NCBI GenBank assembly: GCA_039030125.1
Contig: JBCCEV010000153.1
Location: 1 to 10,294, forward strand
From: JBCCEV01 sp039030125
Lineage (GTDB): Bacteria; Pseudomonadota; Gammaproteobacteria; Ga0077536
DNA length: 10,294 bases
Direction of reading: 5' to 3'
Positions 1 through 7,683 of this stretch are shown one piece after another. The notes beneath the pieces are model-generated. The model saw only the letters and a list, made by a program, of their open reading frames with translations. It did no database searches and was not told the origin of the DNA. A program made the translations under genes and the position numbers. The first letter of the stretch is position 1. The number at the start of each line of letters is the position of its first letter.

Positions 1-126
1 GAACAACGTGGCGAAGTGCCCGACGGCATCACGAGGACCCCACAAGCGGATCAATCCGATGGCAATAGTGGCCCCATCAGCTTCACCTGGCAGCAGGCGT
101 CCCGTGAGCCTTCCTTCTGGTTGATT
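1..126. other. Unassigned sequence beyond the broken cysteine synthase
   Basis: This stretch replaces the expected C-terminal coding sequence of the cysteine synthase. On the minus strand, the frame that ends the truncated gene stays open after its TGA for 42 codons to the window edge (reading NQPEGRLTGRLLPG and onward), with no ATG and only late TTG codons. I do not recognise that peptide and cannot align it to the cysteine synthase C-terminus. Neither other minus-strand frame restores the family. It could be the end of another gene joined here by rearrangement, the edge of an insertion, or a chimeric join. Confidence 0.4.
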
Positions 127-684
127 TCAGCTGGCCATGCGGACAAAGCCGTCAAGGCTGCCACCGGTTTGGTCCCAAATCTCTGGGCCGGTCGAGCGGA
201 TATGCCCTTCGCGATTGGAAGTGTTATCCCATTGGTTGGCGTACAGCACGCCGTGGTCCGAGGTATCGGCCATCTGCGTTGCGGTGCGCTCGGCCACGTG
301 AACGTAATTTTCGGGATTGCTGTACGGGACGGCATCGACTTCGATCAACTCGGCGCCCGCAAGGCGCAACATGTCCTTTTTTTCTTGGCTCTGAGTGCGC
401 GGGATAACAATGACCGTGCGATAGCCGCGCGTGTTGCCGACCAATGCCAAACCGATCCCCGTGTTACCCGCCGTTCCTTCAACGACTGTACCGCCGGGTT
501 CCAGATCGCCGCGTGCTTCGGCGTCGAGAATGATGTACTTGGCGGCGCGGTCTTTAACGGAACCGCCCGGGTTCAGAAATTCGGCTTTGCCAAGAATGTG
601 ACAGCCCGTTGCTTCGGAGGCTTTGTGCAGGCGAACCAGTGGGGTATTGCCTACCAGATCGAGGAAACCGTCATCTATCTTCAT
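127..684 (-). CDS. Truncated cysteine synthase-like PLP enzyme (N-terminal half only)
   Basis: Homologous to cysteine synthase A (O-acetylserine sulfhydrylase) and the related cystathionine beta-synthase fold, which make cysteine from an activated serine and sulfide in the cytoplasm. The opening LVGNTPLVRL (10-19), the PLP-lysine motif NPGGSVKDRAA (Lys44) and the substrate loop TAGNTGIG (71-78) are all present, as is the family-typical stretch QSQEKKDMLRLAGAELIEV. The ATG start places LVGNTPL at its usual distance from the N-terminus. The family normally has 300-345 residues; this reading frame gives 185. It follows the family to DGFV, then reads RMAS and a TGA. The Gly-rich phosphate-binding loop (GTGGT/GSGGT) and the whole C-terminal part are missing, so the product is probably inactive. 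It is the last gene of the leftward operon, 35 bases after the dehydrogenase, with no strong ribosome binding site. Family assignment is firm; whether this is a pseudogene, an insertion site or an assembly break is open. Confidence 0.85.
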   Translation of the reverse strand: MKIDDGFLDLVGNTPLVRLHKASEATGCHILGKAEFLNPGGSVKDRAAKYIILDAEARGDLEPGGTVVEGTAGNTGIGLALVGNTRGYRTVIVIPRTQSQEKKDMLRLAGAELIEVDAVPYSNPENYVHVAERTATQMADTSDHGVLYANQWDNTSNREGHIRSTGPEIWDQTGGSLDGFVRMAS

Positions 685-719
685 AAAAATTGTGTGCTTG
701 AGTGTCGTGTCGACGCATT

Positions 720-1676
720 TTACGTCAGGTCGACGACGAGCTTGCCCTGAGCTTGGTTGTTTTCCATGCGGGCGTGGGCCTCGGCAATCTCCTCGAGCGC
801 AAAGACTTTATCAATATCAACCGAGGTTTCGCCGCTTTCAATCTTTTTGATGAACTGCTGCAAAGCGCCTAGGTCAAGATCGCCAGGTCCGCCAGAATAT
901 ACGGTCAGCCTCACGCAATGCGGAATGTGTTCCATCGGTAAAAAGTTCTCCAGCGTCCAGGCATTACCCAGTATGCCGGCCATACAGGTGATACCGCCGG
1001 CGCGGCAGGCGTTCATGGAATCCTGCAGACTAGTGGTGCCAACGAGATCGAGTACTTTGTCGAACTCGCCGGTGCCGAGTCGACCGTTATCAATGATGAC
1101 CTCATCGGCGCCAGCGGCTTTGAGCTTGGGCTTTTTATCGTCGCTACGGGTGGTGCTCGTCACGGTTGCCCCCGCGATTTTCGCCAGCCTGAGGGCCATC
1201 AACCCAACTGAGGATGTACCGCCGCGAATGAGCAATTGGTCACCTTCAGACAGCGCCAAGCCCCGGGAGAGAATTCCCCAGGCCGTTTGAAACATTTCAG
1301 GCAACGCACCCAGGGTGGTCCAGTCGAGCGAGGTCTCGACGGGGAACACACAACGTTCGGGAAGTTGTGCAATTTCCGCGTAGCCGCCGTCGAATTCACG
1401 GCCCATCCCGCCCATGAGCGCGATCACTTGCTGCCCCGTTTTTTGTCGAGTCTGTGGTGCATCAAGGACTTCGCCGACGCACTCGATGCCGAGCACGCGT
1501 GGAAACTGAACGCTTGGAGAGTGCCCTTGGCGCGTGAACATCTCAGAGCGGTTGAGTCCGAATGCTTTAACGCGCACCGTTACCCATCCGTCTCGCGGAA
1601 CGGGCGCATCGCGCTTTTGGATCTCAAACACCTCCGGCGCACCGGGTTTCATGGCTACCGCCGCACGGTACTGCAT
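720..1676 (-). CDS. Zinc-independent quinone oxidoreductase-type dehydrogenase (MDR superfamily)
   Basis: A 318-residue medium-chain dehydrogenase/reductase of the NADPH:quinone oxidoreductase branch, expected to reduce a quinone, enone or similar electrophile in the cytoplasm. An N-terminal GroES-like domain (about 1-120, with AFGLNRSEMFTRQG at 38-51) is followed by a Rossmann domain whose dinucleotide loop is GGTSSVG (152-158). The typical C-terminal block AHARMENNQAQGKLVV is at 300-315. The catalytic zinc ligands of alcohol dehydrogenases are absent: Asn and Ile stand where Cys and the His of GHE would be, as expected for the zinc-free branch. The segment TTRSDDK (175-181) after the second Rossmann strand fits NADPH better than NADH, which is inference. 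The ATG lies 6 bases after the amidase stop, so the gene is almost certainly co-transcribed; its own ribosome binding site is weak. The substrate cannot be told from sequence. Confidence 0.88.
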   Translation of the reverse strand: MQYRAAVAMKPGAPEVFEIQKRDAPVPRDGWVTVRVKAFGLNRSEMFTRQGHSPSVQFPRVLGIECVGEVLDAPQTRQKTGQQVIALMGGMGREFDGGYAEIAQLPERCVFPVETSLDWTTLGALPEMFQTAWGILSRGLALSEGDQLLIRGGTSSVGLMALRLAKIAGATVTSTTRSDDKKPKLKAAGADEVIIDNGRLGTGEFDKVLDLVGTTSLQDSMNACRAGGITCMAGILGNAWTLENFLPMEHIPHCVRLTVYSGGPGDLDLGALQQFIKKIESGETSVDIDKVFALEEIAEAHARMENNQAQGKLVVDLT

Positions 1677-1682
1677 TAACGG

Positions 1683-3161
1683 TCAGGCACCGCAATGCAC
1701 GGGCGGTCGGCGGTTGATCCAGGGTCGCTGCTGCTCAAGCTGTGCCGCGAGGCGAAACAGGGTGGCCTCGTCACCGTAACGCCCGATGAACTGCATACCG
1801 ATCGGCAACTCGTCGTTGTTCCAGCACAGCGGTACGCTCATCGCGGGTTGACCAGTGATGTTGTACGCATAGGTGAAAGCGACGAAATTAAGGATATCGA
1901 TCAACCACTGCCCGGGTTTTTCGGGGTTGGGGTTGAATGCGCCGATGGCGACGGGTGGCACTGCCAAGGTAGGCATTAGCAGAACATCGAAGTTTGAGTC
2001 TTCGTACCAGCGCGCCATCTTCCGCGTAAAGCGCTGGCCATCCTCAACAGACTGCAAATAATCAGCGGCGCTAAGTTCAACCGACGATTGATACCAATCC
2101 CAGGTCGCGTCCTCAACGTCGTCGCGGGTTAATTCCCGGCCGATCTCGCGTTCCCAGTAGCGGATAACGTGGCCGGTGAAACTAGAAAACCGCGGGCCGA
2201 ATAAACCAGGCATGTCGGGGTGCGCGAAGGTGTCGGGTTCGACCTCGACGACCTCATGGCCAAGGTCTTCGCACAGAGTAGCGCTGTCGATAACACCGGC
2301 AACACAGTCGGCATGAGGTGTGGTCGTTTCATGCCAACCCGCAGGCAGTTTGGTGATAAACCCGATCCGCAGTTTGCCTGGCTCAATTGAGGTTTCTTCA
2401 AGAAACGAACGCGCCACCGGCGGCGCCCAGTACGGGTCGCCGATGTCGGGCCCGCTCGTGACGTCAAGCATGGCAGCCGAATCGCGGACCGTGCGCGAGA
2501 CGACATGCTCATAAATGATCCCGCTGCCCATGTCGCCAAACAGTGGGCCTAAAGGATTGCGCCCGCGTGAGGGTTTCATGCCAAACAGCCCGCAGCATGA
2601 AGCTGGGATCCGGATCGAACCGCCGCCGTCATTCGCGTGCGCCATGGGCACCACACCCGCGGCAACCATCGCCGCCGAGCCACCGCTTGATCCGCCCGGG
2701 GTGTGCTCAAGGTTCCAGGGATTGTGGGTTACGCCATGCAGGTCAGGCTCGGTAACCGGTGACCCACCAAATTCTGGCGTATTGGTTTTACCAAGGACAA
2801 CAATGCCGGCTGCTTTTTGGCGGGCCACTAGTTCGGTGTCGATTTTCGACACGTAGCCCTTCAACGCCTTGCAGCCTTCATTGAATGGCGCGCCGGCGTA
2901 TTCGGCGAGCAAGTCTTTCAACAAGAAAGGGACACCACAAAGGGCGGTGTCGTTGCAACGACCCGCGGCGACCTCGCGTTGCCAATGCAGAGCGACCGTT
3001 TTGGCCTCTTCATACATGGGGTGGATCACGGCGTTTAGCTGAGGGTTGACCGCCTCGATGTTGGCAATCGTGGTTTCGGTGATTTCCACGGGGTCAAGTT
3101 CGCCATTTCTAACCGCTTTTGAAATGGCAACACCATCAAATTCATACAGCTCTTCTATCAT
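1683..3161 (-). CDS. Amidase-signature family hydrolase
   Basis: A full-length (492 aa) amidase-signature enzyme, hydrolysing a C-N amide bond to a carboxylate and ammonia or an amine. The Ser-cisSer-Lys triad is visible: Lys82 in FLLKDL, the cis-Ser at 158 (in TPGGSSGGSA) and the nucleophile Ser182 in DGGGSIRIPAS. The 24-residue Ser-Ser spacing matches characterised members. The glycine/serine signature and the C-terminal NITGQPAMSVPL and GMQFIGRYGDEATL blocks are complete. No signal peptide is seen, so it is probably cytoplasmic. GatA is unlikely because there is no GatB or GatC beside it and the N-terminus and C-terminus look like a catabolic amidase or peptide/acyl amidase. It starts 6 bases after the stop of the upstream PLP enzyme, with GGGGAG at 3171-3176 nine bases before the ATG. 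The natural substrate is unknown. Confidence 0.93.
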   Translation of the reverse strand: MIEELYEFDGVAISKAVRNGELDPVEITETTIANIEAVNPQLNAVIHPMYEEAKTVALHWQREVAAGRCNDTALCGVPFLLKDLLAEYAGAPFNEGCKALKGYVSKIDTELVARQKAAGIVVLGKTNTPEFGGSPVTEPDLHGVTHNPWNLEHTPGGSSGGSAAMVAAGVVPMAHANDGGGSIRIPASCCGLFGMKPSRGRNPLGPLFGDMGSGIIYEHVVSRTVRDSAAMLDVTSGPDIGDPYWAPPVARSFLEETSIEPGKLRIGFITKLPAGWHETTTPHADCVAGVIDSATLCEDLGHEVVEVEPDTFAHPDMPGLFGPRFSSFTGHVIRYWEREIGRELTRDDVEDATWDWYQSSVELSAADYLQSVEDGQRFTRKMARWYEDSNFDVLLMPTLAVPPVAIGAFNPNPEKPGQWLIDILNFVAFTYAYNITGQPAMSVPLCWNNDELPIGMQFIGRYGDEATLFRLAAQLEQQRPWINRRPPVHCGA

Positions 3162-3167
3162 CGTCCA

Positions 3168-4454
3168 TTACTCCCCAGAGGCCACGTTAAAAGCATGGTC
3201 TAAATCCGCGATCAGATCGTCCGCATCTTCCAGGCCCACCGAAAGCCTCACCAAACCGTCCGTCACGCCGGCGGCGTTGCGCACCTCAAGCGGAACCCCC
3301 GAGTGCGTCGTTGACGCGGGGTGACAAACTAATGACTCGGTACCGCCTAAACTAACGGCGAGTTTGAAAATTTGAAAGGCGTTTAGAATTTTGAAAACGA
3401 TATCGCGGGGTTGTTCGACGACGAACGAAAACGTCGATCCTGGCCCGCTGCACTGGCGTTTATACGCGGCCCGACTCTGCTCGCTGACATCGAAATCCGG
3501 ATGTAGCACCTGGCATGGGAAATGCGGATTTGAGGACAGCCATTGAGCGACTTTGGTCGCTGATTGCGCGGCTCTGTCCATCCGCAGCACGAGCGTCTCC
3601 ATAGAGCGTGCAATCATCCAGCACGAGTGCGGATCGAGTTGAGTGCCCAACGCCGACCGGGTCTTCTTTACTTGGGCGAGCAGCGGCGCTTTGCCGACGA
3701 CCGCGCCGGCGACCAGGTCACTATGCCCGCCAACATACTTGGTTAGAGAATAAACGCTCACATCGATGCCAAAATCGGCGGTACGTTGGAAAATAGGACC
3801 GAGCAAGGTGTTGTCACACACTGTGATCGGTGTGCCGTGACGCTCAGTTTTGAAATTGGTAGCGGTATTTTTGATCGTGTTGAGATCGATCATCGCGTTG
3901 GTTGGATTAGCCGGTGTTTCGATGTACACCATCTTAAGCGGACCACGGCTGGATGCGTCTTTAAACGACGCGCTAATTTGCTCGCTGTCAGCCAGTGCGT
4001 CGAAGGGCATGGCGTTGATGCCGAGGCTTGCAATCAAATTATGAAGCAAGGTTTCGGTGCCGCCGTACAGCGGGCTCGAGTGCATGACAACGTCGCCGGG
4101 TTTTAGAAAGGTTAGGAGCAGCGTGCTGATCGCAGCCATCCCCGAGCCTGTCACCGCCGCGACATCGCCACCATCGAGGAGTGCAAGTCGATCCTCGATG
4201 ATTTCGAGATTTGGATGGTTGAAACGCGAGTAGATCAGTTGTCGAGAGTTATCGCCATCCGCGTCGGCAAGTCTTGAGGCTTCGAACCAATCAGCGCCAG
4301 CTTCGGCATTCTCAAACGCGAAGGTTGAGGTTAGGAACACAGGTTGTTTGACCGCGCCCTCGGACATCTTGGGATCGTAGCCATAGGACATCATTTGGGT
4401 CGCAGCGCCAAGGTCGTGATTGCCCAGACGCTTGCGATGGTAATCGGAACTCAT
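3168..4454 (-). CDS. Cystathionine gamma-synthase / methionine gamma-lyase family PLP enzyme
   Basis: A 428-residue fold-type I PLP enzyme of the Cys/Met metabolism family. Members perform gamma-replacement (cystathionine or homocysteine synthesis) or gamma-elimination (methionine or cystathionine breakdown to a 2-oxo acid, ammonia and a thiol). Visible landmarks are YSRFNHPN (75-82), TGSGMAAIS (102-110), SPLYGGT (127-133), IETPANPT (178-185), the PLP lysine Lys239 in YSLTKYVGGHSD, and the C-terminal SLGGTESLVCHPASTTHSG. The position that is Cys in classical methionine gamma-lyase (LYGCT) is Gly here, so a synthase or other gamma-lyase activity is as likely. Residues about 57-72 form a longer loop (EASRLADADGDN) than in E. 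coli MetB, as in a widespread but little-studied COG0626 subgroup. It is the first gene of the four-gene operon. The exact reaction is not decidable from sequence. Confidence 0.9.
   Translation of the reverse strand: MSSDYHRKRLGNHDLGAATQMMSYGYDPKMSEGAVKQPVFLTSTFAFENAEAGADWFEASRLADADGDNSRQLIYSRFNHPNLEIIEDRLALLDGGDVAAVTGSGMAAISTLLLTFLKPGDVVMHSSPLYGGTETLLHNLIASLGINAMPFDALADSEQISASFKDASSRGPLKMVYIETPANPTNAMIDLNTIKNTATNFKTERHGTPITVCDNTLLGPIFQRTADFGIDVSVYSLTKYVGGHSDLVAGAVVGKAPLLAQVKKTRSALGTQLDPHSCWMIARSMETLVLRMDRAAQSATKVAQWLSSNPHFPCQVLHPDFDVSEQSRAAYKRQCSGPGSTFSFVVEQPRDIVFKILNAFQIFKLAVSLGGTESLVCHPASTTHSGVPLEVRNAAGVTDGLVRLSVGLEDADDLIADLDHAFNVASGE
3171..3176 (-). promoter_or_regulatory. Ribosome binding site for the amidase
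   Basis: On the minus strand GGGGAG lies in the last codons of the upstream PLP enzyme, nine bases before the ATG ending at 3161. It supports this start and tight translation of the second operon gene. Confidence 0.65.
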
Positions 4455-4529
4455 TTTTCACACCCAGGTAAGCCAGGGCGCGATCATGCGCTACCTAGAC
4501 ATGCTTTGCGACTCCCGCAGCCAGGCGTT
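4455..4529 (-). other. Short gap upstream of the PLP-enzyme operon
   Basis: Seventy-five bases separate the c-di-GMP signalling gene from the ATG of the PLP enzyme, both leftward. Any promoter for the four-gene operon would lie here or inside the end of the upstream gene. I see no convincing -35/-10 pair, no terminator hairpin with a T-run, and only a weak GGGTG before the ATG, so read-through from upstream is possible. Confidence 0.35.
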
Positions 4530-6695
4530 TTAATTGCTGACGGCGCGGAGATTAAGAAGGCGGTCTATTTCCTCCGCCGTCTGAGGCCGGAAGAACAGGT
4601 AGCCCTGCCCAAAATGGCAACCATTGCTCAGGAGAAAGTGCCGCTGGGTTTGTTCTTCAACGCCCTCCGCGAGGACGGTGAGCTGCAAGGATCGGCACAG
4701 CGCGATCACTGCCCGGGCAATAGCCATATCGTTTCCGTTGTCCGGTAGATCTTTAACGAATGATTTGTCGATCTTGATTTGATCGATGGGTAGGCGCTTA
4801 AGATACGATAACGAGGAGTAACCGGTTCCGAAGTCATCAATTGCCAGGGTAACACCCAAGGCCCGGAGATCATGGAGCAAGCTGATTGCGCTTTCGGCGC
4901 GGCTCATGATGAAACCTTCCGTGACCTCTAGCTCCAGGCACTTAGGGGGCAATGAGGTACTGGTCAGAGCTTTTTCGGTAACCCACAGTAGATCCCCGCG
5001 TTGGAATTGAGGTCCGGCAACGTTTACGGCAACGCGCTTAATTGGTGAGCCGTCCTCGCGCCAGCGGCTCATTTGATCGCAGGCTTTATTGAGGACCCAT
5101 TCGCCGATCGGCACGATCAGTCCGCTCTCTTCGGCGGCGGGTATGAACTTGGCCGGCGACACCAGGCCGTGCTCGGGATGGTTCCACCGGATCAATGCTT
5201 CGGCGCCAATAATTTCGCCGCTGCGCATATCAATTTGAGGTTGGTAGTGCAGCAGTAATTCATCGCGGTCCAAAGCCTGGCGCAGGCTGTTTTCAAGCTG
5301 CATTCGCTCTTGCGCCTGGCGCGTGAGATCGCCGCTATAGAGGGCATAGGCATTGCGCCCGAGTTCTTTTGCTTGGTAGAGCGCGGCGTCGGCGTTGCGC
5401 AGCAATGTGTCGATGTCGCGGCCGTTGTCGGGGAACAAACAGATCCCGATACTCGGCGTAATGACGAGGCTGTTGCCATGGAGAATGAACGGGTTCTTAA
5501 AAGAACGAAGAACCTTAGCGGCAACTAAATTCGCATTGCTACTGTCCCGAATATCCTCAAGCAGTAACGTGAACTCATCGCCGCCCAAACGCGCGACGGT
5601 ATCGTCATCGCGTAGGCAATTTCGCAGCCGAATTGCCGCTTGTTTTAGCAACTCGTCTCCCGCCGCGTGCCCGAGACTGTCATTGATGTTCTTGAAACGA
5701 TCTAAGTCCACGAACAAAACCGCGCCGATTGTTTTGCGGCGCTCCGCCTGCGTCAGCGCGATATCAAGACGCGCGTTAAACATTAGGCGGTTAGGCAGGC
5801 CGGTGAGTGCATCATGATGAGCGAGATGCTCTAACTCCGCTTGGGATGCTTTCAAGTCTGTGACGTCTTCGCCGATCCCGATGACTTCCAGGACTTGGCC
5901 GAACTCATCGTAGCGGTTGACCGAGGTCCACGAAATAATACGCTCGTCGCCGTTGGCGGTTTCGGTGACCATTTCATGGCCTCTTACGCCACCGTGGGCC
6001 TCGAATTCCTTAAACAGGTGCTCCACCTGCGCGTATTTTTCTCCCGGATACATTGCGCGCCACAGATCCTTGCCGAGGATATCCTGGCGTCGCCAACCCA
6101 TGATCCGACAGCCGGCGCTGTTGATCTCAAGTGTCTCTCCCGCTGGATTAATTGCCACGATAAACGATGGCGAGTTTTGAACAACGTGGGAGGTGTATTC
6201 CTTCAGGCGAGCCGTTTCGGCCAATGTATTTTTTAGCCGTTGTTCTTGTAAGACCCGGTCGGTGATGTCCTGGACGGTTCCGAGGGAGCGGATTGCTTCG
6301 CCTTGTTCGTTCCAATCGTGCTCACATCGGCCATGCACGAACTTTTGGCGGTTGTCTGCCATCTTTAATCTGAAGATCACATCGTAGGCGTAGTGCGGAT
6401 CAGCGATCGATGCTTGATATTCTTTGTCAACCAGCGCTCGATCTTCTGGATGCACACGTTCCAAGAAGTCGGCGTAGGAAATAAAGCGGATCCCTACGGC
6501 CGGCTCGAAGACATTCAATGCTTCTTCTGACCACCAATGCTCGTCGGATGTCAGATCGAGTTCCCAGCTACCAATACGAGCGACGCGCTGCACGTCACGG
6601 AGTCGGCGCTCGGCGACGGCGAGCGCATTTTTGGCAGTGTCCGAGCGGACGCTGGCCGAGTGTTCGTCCTCGACGATCGTTGTCACAGAGGCCAT
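4530..6695 (-). CDS. PAS-PAS-GGDEF-EAL c-di-GMP signalling protein
   Basis: A 721-residue cytoplasmic signalling protein with no membrane segment. Order: a PAS_3-like domain (about 34-148, GSWELDL to DITDR), a second PAS (about 166-283, ending GIGEDVTDLK), GGDEF (about 287-448) and EAL (about 466-711). GGDEF is intact at 371-375, preceded by the linker DALTGLPNR and the metal-binding FVDLDRFKNIND. An RxxD inhibitory site (Arg362-Asp365) sits exactly five residues before GGDEF. The EAL domain keeps EAL (499-501), Asn558, the EVTE glutamate (590), DDFGTGYSS (620-628), Lys641, AEGVE (Glu677) and QGY. Both synthesis (diguanylate cyclase) and hydrolysis (phosphodiesterase) therefore look possible, with PAS input tuning the balance. 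I chose the ATG at 6695 over a GTG at 6716 because AGGGGAAGGG sits eight bases upstream of it. The target output is unknown; PAS ligand or cofactor cannot be read from sequence. Confidence 0.95.
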   Translation of the reverse strand: MASVTTIVEDEHSASVRSDTAKNALAVAERRLRDVQRVARIGSWELDLTSDEHWWSEEALNVFEPAVGIRFISYADFLERVHPEDRALVDKEYQASIADPHYAYDVIFRLKMADNRQKFVHGRCEHDWNEQGEAIRSLGTVQDITDRVLQEQRLKNTLAETARLKEYTSHVVQNSPSFIVAINPAGETLEINSAGCRIMGWRRQDILGKDLWRAMYPGEKYAQVEHLFKEFEAHGGVRGHEMVTETANGDERIISWTSVNRYDEFGQVLEVIGIGEDVTDLKASQAELEHLAHHDALTGLPNRLMFNARLDIALTQAERRKTIGAVLFVDLDRFKNINDSLGHAAGDELLKQAAIRLRNCLRDDDTVARLGGDEFTLLLEDIRDSSNANLVAAKVLRSFKNPFILHGNSLVITPSIGICLFPDNGRDIDTLLRNADAALYQAKELGRNAYALYSGDLTRQAQERMQLENSLRQALDRDELLLHYQPQIDMRSGEIIGAEALIRWNHPEHGLVSPAKFIPAAEESGLIVPIGEWVLNKACDQMSRWREDGSPIKRVAVNVAGPQFQRGDLLWVTEKALTSTSLPPKCLELEVTEGFIMSRAESAISLLHDLRALGVTLAIDDFGTGYSSLSYLKRLPIDQIKIDKSFVKDLPDNGNDMAIARAVIALCRSLQLTVLAEGVEEQTQRHFLLSNGCHFGQGYLFFRPQTAEEIDRLLNLRAVSN

Positions 6696-6703
6696 CGCGA
6701 TGA

Positions 6704-6713
6704 CCCTTCCCCT
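6704..6713 (-). promoter_or_regulatory. Ribosome binding site deciding the start of the GGDEF-EAL gene
   Basis: AGGGGAAGGG on the minus strand ends eight bases before the ATG at 6695. It overlaps the codons that would follow the alternative GTG at 6716, which itself has no good site upstream, so the ATG start is preferred. Confidence 0.7.
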
Positions 6714-6717
6714 CACA

Positions 6718-6746
6718 AGGCCGGAAATCCCTAGTAGTAGCGGCCT
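6718..6746. repeat. Small inverted repeat at the end of the hydrolase gene
   Basis: AGGCCG (6718-6723) and CGGCCT (6741-6746) form a perfect six-base stem with a 17-base loop, overlapping the hydrolase TAG stop and lying just before the next gene's ribosome binding site. No T-run follows, so it is not a standard terminator. It may weakly attenuate or separate the two cistrons, or be chance. Confidence 0.25.
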
Positions 6747-7683
6747 AATTCGACAGTTCTTGAGTAATTGCGCGGCCTTCGAGGCCGTCGCCCGTTAGCT
6801 TGAGGAGGAACTCAAGCACGGCTTGATTTACGATTTCCGGGCGCTCGAGGTGAGGGCTGTGACCGGCGCCCTTGGCGATAAGTAATTCGGCATTGTCAGT
6901 GATCTTGCTCAGTTCTAGTTGCGCGTTATGCCAACGTTCCTCGACCGGAGAATTCGCATTCAGGTGAGGATCACGGGTGAGGACCAGTAAGGGCAGCTCT
7001 GCAGGCAGCCGCTTCGCCGCGGCTTGCAGAGTGCTCTTTTCAAAATTCGTGAGTTCATCCATTTGCGCAAAAATCGCTTTGCGTCTGCTATTGAGGAAGC
7101 CAGCCGCCGCTTCGTAGCCGCTTTTACTCGCCCGTTGCGCTTCAATCTGCGCTTCGTCAATTCCGTGCGTTTGCACGGCACCGTGGGATGTGCGGCTCGG
7201 TAGCACTTGTGCGTTGGATGCTTCAATCAATATCAATCCGGCTAACTGGTCGGGGTGCAGCGCCGCGAACTGCCTGGCGATAAGCCCCCCAAATGAATGA
7301 CCAATCAGAAGATAAGGGGGGGCAATGCTGGCCTCATCTAAAAGCACTTCAAGTTCGTGAACCGCTTGGGTTGATGTTCGGGGTGCCGGGCCAGAATCGC
7401 TCCAGCCATAACCGGCGCGATCATAGGCGCAGGTCTTTGTGTAGGCGCCGATCCGGTCTTGGAAGGTCGTCCACTCCACGGCGGCACCGCCGATCCCGTG
7501 GTTGATAACGATCGTGATATCGCCCTCGCCAACACAGCGGTAATAGATCCGGTGGGTCTCCAGGGTCGCGTAGGAACCTTGCGGAGTGACAAAGTGGACG
7601 AAATCATCGGCCGTAACCATTGTGGCGCTAATCAGCAAGACCGCGAGCGCAATGGTAATTTTTTTTAAATTAATCATCAGCAT
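6745..7683 (-). CDS. Exported alpha/beta-fold hydrolase
   Basis: A 312-residue alpha/beta hydrolase, probably periplasmic or secreted. The N-terminus has a lysine pair, a hydrophobic core (ITIALAVLLISA) and a VTA cleavage site after residue 25, a clear Sec signal peptide. The mature part carries an oxyanion-hole HGIGG (62-66), the DRAGYGWSD motif common in esterase and epoxide- or haloalkane-type hydrolases, the nucleophile elbow GHSFGG (Ser130), a candidate acid Asp238 in LTRDPH, and the catalytic His275 in GAGHSPH. Ester hydrolysis is the likeliest activity; the substrate is unknown. An in-frame TTG at 7713 would add ten residues before the signal peptide and is less likely; the ATG at 7677, which starts right at MINLKK, is an equally good choice. 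No strong ribosome binding site is seen at any of them. The gene lies 49 bases upstream of the GGDEF-EAL gene and may be co-transcribed with it. Confidence 0.88.
   Translation of the reverse strand: MLMINLKKITIALAVLLISATMVTADDFVHFVTPQGSYATLETHRIYYRCVGEGDITIVINHGIGGAAVEWTTFQDRIGAYTKTCAYDRAGYGWSDSGPAPRTSTQAVHELEVLLDEASIAPPYLLIGHSFGGLIARQFAALHPDQLAGLILIEASNAQVLPSRTSHGAVQTHGIDEAQIEAQRASKSGYEAAAGFLNSRRKAIFAQMDELTNFEKSTLQAAAKRLPAELPLLVLTRDPHLNANSPVEERWHNAQLELSKITDNAELLIAKGAGHSPHLERPEIVNQAVLEFLLKLTGDGLEGRAITQELSN

Noticed and set aside
16..750. A long plus-strand open frame of 244 codons over the cysteine synthase region.
   Set aside because: It lies antisense to a gene with clear family motifs and its translation shows no recognisable domain; long antisense frames are common in GC-rich coding DNA. 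Other plus-strand frames at 757-1290, 1236-1679 and 8480-8920 are rejected for the same reason.
1683..3161. Amidase as GatA of the tRNA amidotransferase.
   Set aside because: No GatB or GatC neighbours, and the operon partners are catabolic or sulfur enzymes.
6696..6716. GTG start for the GGDEF-EAL gene.
   Set aside because: The ATG at 6695 has a strong ribosome binding site that overlaps the would-be codons after the GTG.
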